Made by a program: the position numbers and the translations under genes. 64,000 bases of DNA from Yoonia rosea (GTDB taxonomy: Bacteria; Pseudomonadota; Alphaproteobacteria; Rhodobacterales; Rhodobacteraceae): NCBI RefSeq assembly GCF_900156505.1, contig NZ_FTPR01000001.1, positions 930,001-994,000 of the forward strand, given 5' to 3'. The notes under the pieces are model-generated. The model did no database searches. It saw only the letters and a program-made list of their open reading frames with translations, and was not told the origin of the DNA. Shown one piece after another: positions 24,907 to 34,841 of the stretch (its first letter is position 1; every line of letters begins with the position of its first letter).

Positions 24907-25536
24907 ATGACTGAAATACCAGCCCTCATCGCAGCCTTCACCACGCTGTTCATCATCATCGACCCCCCCGGTCTTGCGCCTGTCTTCATTGCGCTGACCC
25001 AGGGGATGAGCGCGCAGCAACGCCGCGCCATCGGCATCCGCGCATTTCTCGTGGCGGCCGCGTTGATGATGGTGTTCCTGTTTCTGGGCGAAGCGGTCCT
25101 CGGCTTTATCGGGATTTCGATGGACGCGTTCCGCATCGCAGGTGGAATCCTGCTCTTTCTCACAGCCCTTGATATGCTCTTTCAGCGGCGTCAGGCGCGG
25201 CGCGAAGACAATGCCGCCGAAGGTCAGGCCGAACATCACGACGATCCATCGGTGTTTCCGCTGGCGCTGCCGCTCATCGTGGGGCCCGGGGCCATCACAA
25301 CCGTGATCCTGTTGGCAGGCGAAGCCCAAAGTGCAGCCGATATGGGCGCGATTGCCGCCGTGATCATCGTCGTGCTGCTGATCGTTTTGCTGGCCTTTCT
25401 TGCCGCACCTGCAATCGAACGCGCGCTGGGCAAAACCGGGCTGAACATCGTCACCCGTCTTTTGGGCATGTTGCTGGCGGCTCTGGCCGTGCAATTCGTG
25501 CTTGATGGTCTGCGGGGTTTTGGGATCGGCGCATAG
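24907..25536 (+). CDS. MarC-family integral membrane protein
   Basis: A 209-residue MarC/UPF0056 protein with about six helices. Typical elements are FTTLFIIIDPPGLAPVF near the N-terminus and PLALPLIVGPGAITTVILL in the middle, where the P-x-x-x-P and G-P-G patterns are conserved. The natural substrate is not established for the family. The following gene begins 16 bases on. Confidence 0.9.
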   Translation: MTEIPALIAAFTTLFIIIDPPGLAPVFIALTQGMSAQQRRAIGIRAFLVAAALMMVFLFLGEAVLGFIGISMDAFRIAGGILLFLTALDMLFQRRQARREDNAAEGQAEHHDDPSVFPLALPLIVGPGAITTVILLAGEAQSAADMGAIAAVIIVVLLIVLLAFLAAPAIERALGKTGLNIVTRLLGMLLAALAVQFVLDGLRGFGIGA

Positions 25537-25552
25537 TGCCTATATCTGTGCC

Positions 25553-26131
25553 ATGACCACTGACCAAATCATGCAACTGACCTATCTGGTCCTTCTGGGG
25601 GCCGCCGTTGGCGGCTCTGCTATCGTGGTCGGGCGCAAGAATATGGGCAAAATGGCGCAGCAGGCCGCGATCTGGGCGCTGATCTTTATTGGCGTGATCG
25701 GAGCTTACGGGCTGTGGGAAGATATCAGCAATAACGTCAACCCACGCCAGACTATCCTGAGCGAAAGCGCCATCGCGGTGCCGCGCAGCAATGACGGGCA
25801 CTATCACCTGACCCTTGATGTCAACGGCACAGCGGTTGATTTTGTCATCGACACCGGTGCCAGCCAGGTCGTGCTCTCCCAACGCGATGCCGCACGGATC
25901 GGGATTGATGCCAACAGCCTGAATTACTCGGGTGCGGCCAGCACCGCCAATGGCGTGGTGCGCACAGCCCCCGTGATGCTGGATCAGGTCCGCTTGGGTG
26001 CCATCACCGACCGTAATGTGCCAGCCGTGGTCAACGGTGGCGAAATGGACAATTCGCTGCTGGGGATGACCTATCTGGGGCTTTATAACCGGATCGAGAT
26101 TGCCAACGGTGAGCTGGTGTTGAACCGATGA
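25553..26131 (+). CDS. Retropepsin-like aspartic protease, membrane anchored
   Basis: A 192-residue protein with two N-terminal membrane segments (about 9-25 and 38-54) and a single retropepsin-like domain carrying the active-site D100-T-G-A-S in FVIDTGASQVV, plus the downstream LLGMTYL. This is the TIGR02281 clan-AA architecture; one catalytic Asp per chain means it should act as a homodimer, in the periplasm. I chose ATG 25553 (MTTDQIMQL); an earlier in-frame ATG lies within marC. A tiny lipoprotein gene overlaps its stop. Confidence 0.88.
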   Translation: MTTDQIMQLTYLVLLGAAVGGSAIVVGRKNMGKMAQQAAIWALIFIGVIGAYGLWEDISNNVNPRQTILSESAIAVPRSNDGHYHLTLDVNGTAVDFVIDTGASQVVLSQRDAARIGIDANSLNYSGAASTANGVVRTAPVMLDQVRLGAITDRNVPAVVNGGEMDNSLLGMTYLGLYNRIEIANGELVLNR

Positions 26132-26223
26132 TCCGCGCATTCGCCCTCCTGCTGCTTCTGGCGGCCTGCACGCCCGCGCCCGCCGAGCTGCCCGAAGGGT
26201 TTGATCCGACATTCACGTTCTAG
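26128..26223 (+). CDS. 31-aa predicted lipoprotein
   Basis: A short gene overlapping the protease stop by ATGA. The product, starting MIRAFALLLLLAACTPAP, has a charged n-region, a Leu-rich h-region and the lipobox L-A-A-C at residues 11-14, leaving a 17-18 residue mature peptide rich in Pro, Phe and Thr. It is followed at once by a convergent terminator. The lipobox and translational coupling argue that it is expressed; function unknown. Confidence 0.65.
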   Translation: MIRAFALLLLLAACTPAPAELPEGFDPTFTF

Positions 26224-26243
26224 CGGATCAGCGCATCAGGTAA

Positions 26244-26268
26244 GGTGGATCAGGATCCACCCTCCTTT
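26244..26268. terminator. Convergent terminator between lipoprotein and holC
   Basis: GGTGGATC (26244-26251) pairs with GATCCACC (26254-26261), followed on the plus strand by CTCCTTTT. It overlaps the holC stop codon and can serve the plus-strand unit. Confidence 0.6.
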
Positions 26269-26714
26269 TCGGCTTTCTTCGTCCAGCGCCCTGCCTCTTG
26301 CGCCCAGTATTGCGCAGCACAGCCTGCATCGGTCAGCGCCTTCCATTGGCCACGCGCCACATCAAGTGCGGCACCATCATGGCCATCAAACAAGATACAG
26401 GTCCGCTCGGCGGCGCTGACCTCCGCGGCGCTGACGGCCGCCCCGCCCACGCTCATGACGCAGGCAAACCCGTCACTGGGTACATCGCCCAACAACACAG
26501 GTTGGTCCGCGTCATGGGGCCCGCCTGCAAGGCCGTGGGGCAGAAAGCCGTCCTCTGGGCCCTGCCACAGCACCTCGTCCAACCGCTTCAAAAGTGCCGC
26601 GTCATGCCCACGCACCAGCACCCGCCAACCCGCGCCGCGCGCTTTGCCGATCAACATCGGCAAGGTCGCCTCAAGCGGGCTGTCGGTCAGGTGGTAGAAA
26701 AACGCAGCCCCCAT
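26250..26714 (-). CDS. holC: DNA polymerase III chi subunit
   Basis: A 154-residue HolC-type protein: MGAAFFYHLTDSPLEATLP at the start and RGHDAALLKRLDEVLW, GFLPHG and VLFDGHDGAALDVARGQWK-like segments in the family order. It links the clamp loader to single-strand binding protein. I use ATG 26714, overlapping the pepA stop, since upstream in-frame sequence is antisense-like. Co-transcribed with pepA, as in many proteobacteria. Confidence 0.88.
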   Translation of the reverse strand: MGAAFFYHLTDSPLEATLPMLIGKARGAGWRVLVRGHDAALLKRLDEVLWQGPEDGFLPHGLAGGPHDADQPVLLGDVPSDGFACVMSVGGAAVSAAEVSAAERTCILFDGHDGAALDVARGQWKALTDAGCAAQYWAQEAGRWTKKAEKEGGS

Positions 26715-28183
26715 CAGCCCTTCTCGTAATTGTCGGCAATCAACCGGTTCAGCGCCATCACACCCCAGCCCGTGGCCCCAGCAGGGGCCAGTGCGGTCTC
26801 TTTCTTGACGCTGGCGGTGCCTGCGATATCCAGATGTGCCCATGGCACGTCGGGTTTGACAAACCGCTGCAGGAATTGCGCGGCAATCACCGCACCACCC
26901 ATGCGCCCGCCAACGTTCTTCATATCCGCAATCCGCGATTTCAGTTCGGCGTCGTAGCCCGCCCCTAATGGCATCCGCCAGACGCCCTCGCCCTCGGCTG
27001 CGGCGGCTTTGGCAATCGACGTACTCAGGCCATCCGAGTTCGAGAACATCCCTGCATTTTCATGGCCCAAGGCCACCATGATCGCCCCTGTCAACGTGGC
27101 CAGATTGATCATGCCCACAGGCTTGAACCGCTCTTGCGTGTACCACAGCACATCGGCCAGCACCAAACGCCCCTCGGCGTCTGTGTTGATGATCTCGATC
27201 GTGTCGCCCTTCATGGATTTGACCACATCACCAGGGCGGGTCGCATTGCCCGATGGCATGTTTTCCACCAGCCCGACAAGCCCCACGACATTGGCCTTGG
27301 CCTTGCGCAGTGCCAGCGTGCGCATGACACCTGCCACAACGCCCGCACCGCCCATGTCCATGGTCATCTCTTCCATACCACCGGGCTGTTTGAGGCTGAT
27401 GCCGCCGGTGTCAAAGACCACGCCTTTGCCGACCAGCGCAAATGGCGCTTCCTTGCCGCCACCGTTCCACGACATCACAACCACTTTGGTGGGGCTGTCC
27501 GATCCTTGGCCGACACTCAACAGCGTGCGCATCCCCAGCTTGGCCAGAACATCCTCTTCGAGGATTTCCACCTCGAGCCCCAGTTCCTGCATCGCCGCAA
27601 GCCGTGCAGCGAAATCATCCGTGGTCAGCACATTGGCGGGTTCATTGGTCAGATCGCGGGTGAAGAACACGCCTTCGGCCACAGCCGCCAAAGGTGCGGC
27701 CGCTTTCGCAACCGCTTCGGGCTTGGACACCATGAAGGTCACCGTTCCAGCCGTCTTGGCCGGCGCGGTCTTGTGGGTCTCAAACGTGTACCCCCGCAGC
27801 GCGAGGCCCAAGGAAATCTCTTCGGCGCGCGCGATTGTACCGGCAAGGATCAGCAGGTCGTCACCGTTCTGGATTTTGGCCAGTTGCGCCCCGGCCTTGC
27901 GCGCATCCGCACAGCTCGGCTTGCGCCCCAGCTTCACCACAACCACAGCCACCGCCGCCATGCCCACCGGATATCCGAGCGGTGCTGCATCGCCCGCAGC
28001 CATCTTTTCAAAAGCTGCACTTTCAACAAACCGGGCCAGCGCCTTGCGGGTCAGCGTGTTCACCTTGCGCGCACCCGCATCCAGCTTGCCATCCTCCCCG
28101 ACAAAGACAACAACCTTGCCCGCAGCACTGGCGATAGCCTCAAGATCGACGTCTTTGAATTTGATTTCTGCGGGTGTGGTCAT
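26714..28183 (-). CDS. pepA: Leucyl aminopeptidase (M17)
   Basis: A 489-residue cytosol aminopeptidase with N-terminal macro-like domain and C-terminal dinuclear-metal catalytic domain. The family signature NTDAEGRLVLADV is present, with further ligands in VGKGVVFDTGGISLK and MDMGGAGVV. It releases N-terminal amino acids from peptides. The short distance to holC (4-base overlap) is the usual pepA-holC pair. Confidence 0.96.
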   Translation of the reverse strand: MTTPAEIKFKDVDLEAIASAAGKVVVFVGEDGKLDAGARKVNTLTRKALARFVESAAFEKMAAGDAAPLGYPVGMAAVAVVVVKLGRKPSCADARKAGAQLAKIQNGDDLLILAGTIARAEEISLGLALRGYTFETHKTAPAKTAGTVTFMVSKPEAVAKAAAPLAAVAEGVFFTRDLTNEPANVLTTDDFAARLAAMQELGLEVEILEEDVLAKLGMRTLLSVGQGSDSPTKVVVMSWNGGGKEAPFALVGKGVVFDTGGISLKQPGGMEEMTMDMGGAGVVAGVMRTLALRKAKANVVGLVGLVENMPSGNATRPGDVVKSMKGDTIEIINTDAEGRLVLADVLWYTQERFKPVGMINLATLTGAIMVALGHENAGMFSNSDGLSTSIAKAAAAEGEGVWRMPLGAGYDAELKSRIADMKNVGGRMGGAVIAAQFLQRFVKPDVPWAHLDIAGTASVKKETALAPAGATGWGVMALNRLIADNYEKG

Positions 28184-28310
28184 GGTCTCTCCGATCTGTG
28201 TGAATGTCTTGGCGGCAATAGGTAGCCCGCGACCACCCCTTTGACCAGATAGCTGTTCAAACTGGCGCGCGCTTGGGCTAGTTTGACCCCAATACAGCGA
28301 CAGGCATCAC

Positions 28311-28316
28311 AAAGGA
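28311..28316 (+). promoter_or_regulatory. Ribosome site fixing a TTG start for lptF
   Basis: AAAGGA ends seven bases before TTG at 28324. It supports that TTG as start over the next in-frame ATG at 28345, which would delete the conserved RFDRY N-terminus. Confidence 0.75.
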
Positions 28317-28323
28317 CACAGCA

Positions 28324-29454
28324 TTGGGGCGATTCGACAGATATATGTTGTCGCAACTGATGGTGCTGTTCGGCTTTTTCAGCCTCGTGCTGGTGTTGAT
28401 CTATTGGATCAACCGCGCGGTGTCCCTCTTTGACCAATTGATCGCCGACGGGCAGTCTGCGACGGTTTTCCTTGAGTTCACTGCGCTGTCACTTCCTTCT
28501 GTCATGCGACTGGCACTGCCTTTGGCGGCCTTTGCATCGGCGGTCTATGTGACCAACCGCATGACGACAGAATCTGAACTGACCGTCGTGCAGGCAACCG
28601 GCTATTCGCCGTTCCGCCTTGCGCGGCCCGTGATGTATTTCGGGCTGATTGTCGCGGTGATGATGTCGGCCCTGATGCACTTTCTCGTCCCCCTCAGCAG
28701 TGCGCGTCTGGTCGAGCGTGAGGCAGAGATCGCACAGAACATCACTGCACGCTTTCTGACCGAGGGCCGCTTTCTCGAACCAGTCAACGGCGTGACCTTC
28801 TATATCCGTGACATCACGCCCGAAGGGGAATTACGCGATGTGTTTCTATCCGACATCCGCGACGCAGATGAACAAATGACCTATACCGCCGCACAGGCGT
28901 TTCTGGTCCGGCAGGACGGCGCGACACAGCTGGTCATGATTGATGGCATGATCCAGATACTCAGGACAGCGGATCAACGCCTGTTCCGCACATCGTTTGA
29001 TGATTTCGCATTTAACATCAGCAGCTTGATGGCCGAACCCCGCACAGGCAGACGCCGCGAGACTGTTATACCGACGTGGGAATTGCTTAATCCGACGCAA
29101 GCCCTGCAAGATGAAACAAACCGCTCGGCCGCCCAGCTTCTGGCGACAGCACACGACCGGTTCAGCCAGTCCCTTCTGGGCGCCGTTGCCGCACTGCTTG
29201 GTTTCTCCGCATTGATGGTGGGCAGCTATAGCCGGTTCGGGGTGTGGAGGCAGATCATTTTCGCAATTGTCCTCATTATCATCGTCAAAGCCGTCGAGAC
29301 ATCCGGCTTGCGCACGGCGCGCAGTGATCCGGAACTCTGGTTTGTGGCTTACCTGCAATGTTTTGTCGGGTTTGTGATGATCTGGTTTTTGCTGTTCTGG
29401 GCCAGCCGCCCCTATCTTTTCAAACGCCGGATCCCAGAGGGCAGCGCACCATGA
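28324..29454 (+). CDS. lptF: Lipopolysaccharide export permease LptF
   Basis: A 376-residue inner-membrane permease of the LptB2FG transporter, starting at TTG. Six helices flank a periplasmic beta-jellyroll domain (about 130-265). The opening RFDRYMLSQLMVLFGFF and FEFTALSLPSVMRLALPLAAF-type segments are typical. It lifts lipopolysaccharide from the inner membrane into the Lpt bridge. Overlaps lptG by 4 bases. The ATPase LptB is not encoded in this window. Confidence 0.94.
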   Translation: MGRFDRYMLSQLMVLFGFFSLVLVLIYWINRAVSLFDQLIADGQSATVFLEFTALSLPSVMRLALPLAAFASAVYVTNRMTTESELTVVQATGYSPFRLARPVMYFGLIVAVMMSALMHFLVPLSSARLVEREAEIAQNITARFLTEGRFLEPVNGVTFYIRDITPEGELRDVFLSDIRDADEQMTYTAAQAFLVRQDGATQLVMIDGMIQILRTADQRLFRTSFDDFAFNISSLMAEPRTGRRRETVIPTWELLNPTQALQDETNRSAAQLLATAHDRFSQSLLGAVAALLGFSALMVGSYSRFGVWRQIIFAIVLIIIVKAVETSGLRTARSDPELWFVAYLQCFVGFVMIWFLLFWASRPYLFKRRIPEGSAP

Positions 29455-30545
29455 TCCTGCACCGCTATTTCGCACGCCGTTTCCTGATCACACTCATGGG
29501 TGTGGGCGGGGTTTTCTTTATGATCATGCTGTTTTCCGAACTGGTCGAGCAGTTGCGCCGTTTCGGAAGTGCCGACGCGACTTTCACCGATGTGCTGATC
29601 CTGAGCCTGCTGAACATCCCCGACGCGCTTTATACGATTATGCCGCTCATCGTCATTCTTGCGACCGTGGCGTTGTTCCTCAGCCTTGCGCGCTCCTCCG
29701 AGATGGTGGTGACGCGGGCGGCGGGGCGTTCGGCCCTCAAGGCATTGCTCGCCCCGTTGGCCGTGGCATTTATTGCGGGTGTGCTGGCCGTTGCAGTTTT
29801 GAACCCCATCGTCGCGGGCACCTCGAAAGAATATGAGGTGCGCAGCGACGCCCTGCGCGGCACAAGTTCGGTGCTTTCGATCGGCTCGTCGGGTCTTTGG
29901 TTGCGTCAGGGGGATGCGATAGGCCAGACCGTCATCCGCGCCCAAAGCGCAAATCTGGATGGGACGCGATTGAGCGACGTGACCTTCCTGACCTTCACAC
30001 CTGACGGCGAACCCAACCAGCGGATCAGTGCACAGGTCGCGGAATTGGTGGCGGGCGCATGGGTCTTGCAAGACGCCAAGTCGTGGTCCCTGTCCGAAGA
30101 CACAACGCCCGAAGCAACAGCACAGATATTGGACGAACTCAGCCTGCCCTCTACCCTGACACCTGATCAGATCCGCGACAGCTTTGGCACGCCGTCTTCC
30201 ATCTCGATCTGGGACTTGCCCGCTTTCATCGACCGGCTGCAAACGGCGGGTTTTTCGGCACAACGCCATCTGATGTGGTTCCATAAAGAGATGGCGCAAC
30301 CGCTCTTTCTGGTCGCGATGGTGATGATCGGGGCGAGTTTCACCTTGCGCCATCAGCGCGGCGGGCGCACCGGCCTGATGGTCATGTTCGCGATCCTGCT
30401 GGCCTTTGTGATCTATTTTATCCGCAATTTTGCGCAGGTGCTTGGCGAAAACGGGCAATTGCCGGTGTTGCTTGCGGCATGGGCCCCGCCCTTTGTCGCA
30501 ATCGGGATATCCATGGGTTTCCTGTTGCACAACGAGGACGGCTGA
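29451..30545 (+). CDS. lptG: Lipopolysaccharide export permease LptG
   Basis: A 364-residue partner of LptF with the same layout: MILHRYFARRFLITLMGVGG, helices, periplasmic domain, then C-terminal helices with FLVAMVMIGASFTLRHQRGGR. I start at ATG 29451, overlapping lptF, rather than at an earlier ATG inside lptF. Its stop shares a base with the lptD ATG. Confidence 0.95.
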   Translation: MILHRYFARRFLITLMGVGGVFFMIMLFSELVEQLRRFGSADATFTDVLILSLLNIPDALYTIMPLIVILATVALFLSLARSSEMVVTRAAGRSALKALLAPLAVAFIAGVLAVAVLNPIVAGTSKEYEVRSDALRGTSSVLSIGSSGLWLRQGDAIGQTVIRAQSANLDGTRLSDVTFLTFTPDGEPNQRISAQVAELVAGAWVLQDAKSWSLSEDTTPEATAQILDELSLPSTLTPDQIRDSFGTPSSISIWDLPAFIDRLQTAGFSAQRHLMWFHKEMAQPLFLVAMVMIGASFTLRHQRGGRTGLMVMFAILLAFVIYFIRNFAQVLGENGQLPVLLAAWAPPFVAIGISMGFLLHNEDG

Positions 30546-32644
30546 TGCGCGTTTTCCTGGTAATTTTGATGCTTTGTCTGCCTCTTTCGCTGCATGCTCA
30601 AGGGGCTGCAACGCTTGTCGCGGATCGTGTTGCGCTGACCGAGGATGAACAGCTGATTGCGTCGGGCAACGTCGAAGTGCTCTTTGACGGCAGCCGCCTG
30701 ACCGCCAGTGAGATTGTATTTGATCGCGCCAGCGACACGTTGCAGATTGTCGGGCCGATCATCGTTCAGGCGGCCGACGGCACCATCTTTACCGCAGACC
30801 GCGCCACGCTTGACCCCCGCCTTGAGAACGGCATCCTGCAAGGGGCGCGCATCGTGCTCCAGCAGCAGTTGCAAGTGGCATCAAACCAGATTGACCGCCG
30901 CGACGGACGGTATTCGCAACTCTACAAGACAACGGCGACGTCTTGCCGGGTTTGCGGCACGCAGACCCCGTTATGGGAAATCCGCGCCGAGCAGGTGATC
31001 CACGATTCAGAAGAACGGCAACTCTATTTCCGTAACGCCACCTTGCGTGTACGCGGCATACCGGTTTTGTGGTTGCCACGTATGCGCCTGCCCGACCCAT
31101 CGCTTGACCGGGCCAGCGGCCTGCTGACCCCCGAACAGCGGAACACAACACAACTGGGTTTCGGGATAAAGCTGCCCTATTTCATCACGCTTGGTGACCA
31201 TCGTGACCTGACGCTGACACCCTATATCTCACCGGAAACAACCACGCTGGAGCTGCGTTATCGTCAGGCGTCCGCAAATGGTAATCTGACGGTGCAAGGC
31301 GCAGTTAGCGACGACACATTGCTGCCGGAAGCGCGGTCTTATCTTTTCGCCGAAGGCCGGTTCAAACTTGCGGATGCCTATCAACTCAACTTTGACATCG
31401 AAACGGCCAGTGACCCCGCCTATCTTCTGGATTACGGCTATTCAGATATCGACCGGCTTGAGAGTGCGGTGCAACTCCTGCGCGTCATGGACGACACGCT
31501 CTTCAATGCAAGACTGACGAATTACGAGTCGCTCCGTGATGACGAAGACGACGAATCCCTCCCACCCATTATTGCAGATCTGGCTTATGAGACGCGCTAT
31601 GAGCCTGCCTTTGGCGGTGTCTTGCGCTATGGAACAAGCCTTGATGCCGCTTACAGATACAGCACAACCGACGGGGACGCCGGACGCGATATCGGCCGCA
31701 TCGGGGCGGCAGGCGCATGGTCCGACAGCTGGGTCCTGCCTTATGGCTTTGTCGCAGATATGCAAACCGGCTTGCGCACGGATGTCTATTTCGTCAGCGA
31801 TGACGTTGACTTCGAAAACGAGGATGTGCGCGCAGCCTCCAGTATCGGGGGGACATTGCGCTGGCCGCTGGGGCGCGTCGGCACAGCCGGTACCACCCAT
31901 CTTCTGGAACCTGTCGCCAGCCTCAGTTGGGCCGAAACCTATGGCGGCACGCCCCCCAACGAAGACAGCCTGCGGACCGAACTGGACCGCGCCAATCTTT
32001 TTGCCCTGTCACGCTATGCAGGCGATGATCGCATCGAAACAGGCCTGCAAGCAGCGGCCGGTCTGACATGGACGCGACTGGGCGGCCGGGGGGTCAACTC
32101 GGTTCTCAGCTTTGGGCGGGTGTTCCGCCAAGACGTGCAGGACGGGTTTACCAATACATCAGGTCTGAATGGACTGAATTCCGACTGGCTGATTGCCGGC
32201 CAGTTCACAGCCCCCGGCGGTTTTCTCTTTGACACGCGCAGCCTGTGGAATGGCGTACAGGACCTGACTGTCACCGACAGCCGGATCGCGTGGCAGAATG
32301 ACCGCATATCACTGGGCGCAAACTATGTCTGGCTGGGTCCGGACCCAGAGGAAGACCGCCTGGAAACCAGTTCGGAATGGACGGTCGATGCAGGCTTTGT
32401 CATCAATGATGCATGGTCGCTCGAGGTGGATGCACGCTATGATCTCGCCGCCGAGCGACCCGTCCGCGCAGGCGCGATCCTGCAATGGAGAAACGAATGT
32501 GTGACAGTCGACGTTTCGGCCTCGCGCCGCTTTACGTCTTCCAGTACGGTTGAACCCACAACAACTTTCGGGATAAGCGGCTCTATCGGAAGCTTTTCCA
32601 CAGGGCGTGCGACAGGCGGGCTCGCGACAGGATGCGGAAACTGA
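30545..32644 (+). CDS. lptD: LPS assembly outer-membrane protein LptD
   Basis: A 699-residue outer-membrane protein: signal peptide (MRVFLVILMLCLPLSLHAQG), an OstA-like periplasmic domain (about 22-150: LTEDEQLIASGNVEVLFDGS) and a large beta-barrel to the C-terminus. Cysteines at CRVCGTQTPLW and the C-terminal GCGN may form the disulfides needed in LptD. It inserts lipopolysaccharide into the outer leaflet. Coupled to lptG and overlapping surA. Confidence 0.94.
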   Translation: MRVFLVILMLCLPLSLHAQGAATLVADRVALTEDEQLIASGNVEVLFDGSRLTASEIVFDRASDTLQIVGPIIVQAADGTIFTADRATLDPRLENGILQGARIVLQQQLQVASNQIDRRDGRYSQLYKTTATSCRVCGTQTPLWEIRAEQVIHDSEERQLYFRNATLRVRGIPVLWLPRMRLPDPSLDRASGLLTPEQRNTTQLGFGIKLPYFITLGDHRDLTLTPYISPETTTLELRYRQASANGNLTVQGAVSDDTLLPEARSYLFAEGRFKLADAYQLNFDIETASDPAYLLDYGYSDIDRLESAVQLLRVMDDTLFNARLTNYESLRDDEDDESLPPIIADLAYETRYEPAFGGVLRYGTSLDAAYRYSTTDGDAGRDIGRIGAAGAWSDSWVLPYGFVADMQTGLRTDVYFVSDDVDFENEDVRAASSIGGTLRWPLGRVGTAGTTHLLEPVASLSWAETYGGTPPNEDSLRTELDRANLFALSRYAGDDRIETGLQAAAGLTWTRLGGRGVNSVLSFGRVFRQDVQDGFTNTSGLNGLNSDWLIAGQFTAPGGFLFDTRSLWNGVQDLTVTDSRIAWQNDRISLGANYVWLGPDPEEDRLETSSEWTVDAGFVINDAWSLEVDARYDLAAERPVRAGAILQWRNECVTVDVSASRRFTSSSTVEPTTTFGISGSIGSFSTGRATGGLATGCGN

Positions 32645-33885
32645 AACGAATGACGAGTTTTGAGATGCTTAGAAGTCGGTTTATGGCGGCAGTGGCCGTG
32701 GCACTTTTCGGGACATGTGTCGCGACAAATGCGGTCGCACAGGGCCAATTGACACCTGTGATTACAGTAGATGACCGCGTCATCACGCAATACGAACTGA
32801 CCCAGCGCATCCGCCTGCTTGAACTGTTCCGCACGCCGGGTGACCTGAATGAAGCCGCGCGCAATGCGCTGATCGACGATCGTCTGAAGCAACAGGAAAT
32901 GGCCCGGTTTGACGTGACCATATCCGACGATGTCCTCCAGCAGGAATTGGAAGCCTTTGCCCAACGCGCCAATATGACGCTGCCGCAATTCACACAGGTG
33001 CTCGCACAGAACGGTGTAGATTTCGGCACGCTGCGCGATTTCGTCGGGATCAGTGTCTTGTGGCGGGACTATGTGCGCGCCCGTTTCAGGCGTCAGGTGA
33101 CAATCACCGATAGTGATGTCGAACGCGCCATTGCACAGCGCGGCAACGCGCGCTCGCAACTTGAGGTCCTTTTGTCGGAAATCATCATTGCAGCCCCACC
33201 CGATCGCGCCGCACAGGCACGACAGGTGGCCGAGCAGATTTCGCGGATGCGCTCTTTTGCCGAATTTGAAGCCGCAGCACGTCAGGTCTCGGCGTTGCCG
33301 TCCCGTGAGGATGGCGGACGCCTTGGGTGGCTGCCCCTTGACAACTATCCACCACAGATTGGTGCCATAATCGTTGATCTGGAACCGGGCGAAGTCACTG
33401 AACCGATCGAAATCCCTAACGGTATCGCGCTGTTCCAACTGCGTGGCACGCGCGAGGCCCTGCGCCCCGCACAGGCCCCCGTCAGCCTTGAATATGCCGC
33501 CTATTATATTCCCGGTGGAAAATCAGACGCCGGCCTGCGCGCGGCGGCAACAGTCAGCGATCAGGTCGACACCTGCGACGATCTTTATGGCGTGGCGCGC
33601 AACCAACCGGTTGAGGCCCTCGACCGGTTGACCGTAGCCCCTTCTGAGATTCCCGACGAAATCGCGCTGGAACTGGCCCGCCTTGATCCGGGCGAGGTGT
33701 CTTACAACCTGACGCGCGACAATGGTGACACGCTTGTTTTCCTGATGCTCTGCGCGCGCAATACCGCAGACGCCGACACGATTGACCCCGCCGCCGTGCG
33801 CCAGCAGATTTTCAGCCAGCGCCTGACAGCGCTTGCTGATGCGTTGCTCGAAGACCTGCGAGCCTCTGCCGTTATCCGCCCCTGA
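32632..33885 (+). CDS. surA: Periplasmic chaperone/PPIase SurA
   Basis: A 417-residue exported protein with a signal peptide ending VATNAVAQ, an N-terminal SurA chaperone helix region (PVITVDDRVITQYELTQR) and one recognisable parvulin-like domain around residues 175-285 (SREDGGRLGWLPLD, GEVTEPIEIPNGIALFQL). E. coli SurA has two parvulin domains; the single active-like one here is common in alphaproteobacteria. It escorts outer-membrane proteins such as LptD, encoded next door. ATG at 32632 overlaps lptD; an ATG at 32650 is an alternative. Confidence 0.9.
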   Translation: MRKLKRMTSFEMLRSRFMAAVAVALFGTCVATNAVAQGQLTPVITVDDRVITQYELTQRIRLLELFRTPGDLNEAARNALIDDRLKQQEMARFDVTISDDVLQQELEAFAQRANMTLPQFTQVLAQNGVDFGTLRDFVGISVLWRDYVRARFRRQVTITDSDVERAIAQRGNARSQLEVLLSEIIIAAPPDRAAQARQVAEQISRMRSFAEFEAAARQVSALPSREDGGRLGWLPLDNYPPQIGAIIVDLEPGEVTEPIEIPNGIALFQLRGTREALRPAQAPVSLEYAAYYIPGGKSDAGLRAAATVSDQVDTCDDLYGVARNQPVEALDRLTVAPSEIPDEIALELARLDPGEVSYNLTRDNGDTLVFLMLCARNTADADTIDPAAVRQQIFSQRLTALADALLEDLRASAVIRP

Positions 33886-34841
33886 TGCAACCGATCGCCA
33901 TCAGTTGCGGCGAACCGGCAGGGATCGGCCCCGAGATCGCTGTTACGGCGTGGCAGGCGCTCCGAAACGAAGTGCCGCTGTTGTGGATCGGTGACCCAAC
34001 GCATCTGCCTGCAGGGACCGATGTGCATCGCGCCACTGATCCCAGCGATATCCATCCCTTCAAGATGACAGTGCTCGCCCGCGATTTCGGCAGCCCCGCC
34101 ACCCCGGGCAAACCTGACCCGCGCCATGCCAGCGGTGTCATTGCGGCCATCGCCGATGCCGTGGCGCTGGTGCAGGCCGGTGCTGCCCGCGCGCTTTGTA
34201 CTGCACCCATCCATAAGGCCGCCCTGATCGACGGTGCCGATTTCGCCTACCCCGGGCATACGGAATATCTGGCGGCCCTCGCGGGGACCGATCAGGTGGT
34301 GATGATGCTGGCCTGTGATGCGCTCCGCGTCGTGCCGACCACCATTCATATCCCGCTGTCGGACGTCCCCACCACACTGACCGCCAGCCTTCTGACCGAT
34401 ACCATTCTGATTACGCATGCCGCATTGCGCCGTGATTTCGGGATCGCCAAGCCGCGCATCGCCGTGGCAGGTTTGAACCCGCATGCAGGCGAAGACGGGA
34501 AAATGGGCCATGAAGAGCAGGACATGATCACCCCCGTGCTGAATGCCCTTCGCGCCCAAGGCATGGATATCAGCGGGCCAATGTCGGCCGACACGATGTT
34601 CCACGCGGGCGCGCGGGCGCGCTATGACGTGGCGGTCTGCATGTACCATGATCAGGCCCTGATCCCGATCAAGACGCTGGATTTTTCCGGCGGTGTGAAC
34701 GTGACGCTAGGCCTGCCCTTTATCCGCACGTCGCCCGACCACGGCACCGCCTTTGACATCGCTGGCAAAGGGATCGCCGACGCCACTTCGATGATCGCGG
34801 CCATCCGCATGGCCGCAACAATGGCCGATGCCCGTGATTGA
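33885..34841 (+). CDS. pdxA: 4-hydroxythreonine-4-phosphate dehydrogenase
   Basis: A 318-residue PdxA of pyridoxal phosphate synthesis. Family segments: [13 protein letters not shown] at the N-terminus, [32 protein letters not shown] and [15 protein letters not shown] containing metal-binding histidines. Coupled to surA and overlapping rsmA by 14 bases, the usual order in this family. Confidence 0.96.
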   Translation: MQPIAISCGEPAGIGPEIAVTAWQALRNEVPLLWIGDPTHLPAGTDVHRATDPSDIHPFKMTVLARDFGSPATPGKPDPRHASGVIAAIADAVALVQAGAARALCTAPIHKAALIDGADFAYPGHTEYLAALAGTDQVVMMLACDALRVVPTTIHIPLSDVPTTLTASLLTDTILITHAALRRDFGIAKPRIAVAGLNPHAGEDGKMGHEEQDMITPVLNALRAQGMDISGPMSADTMFHAGARARYDVAVCMYHDQALIPIKTLDFSGGVNVTLGLPFIRTSPDHGTAFDIAGKGIADATSMIAAIRMAATMADARD

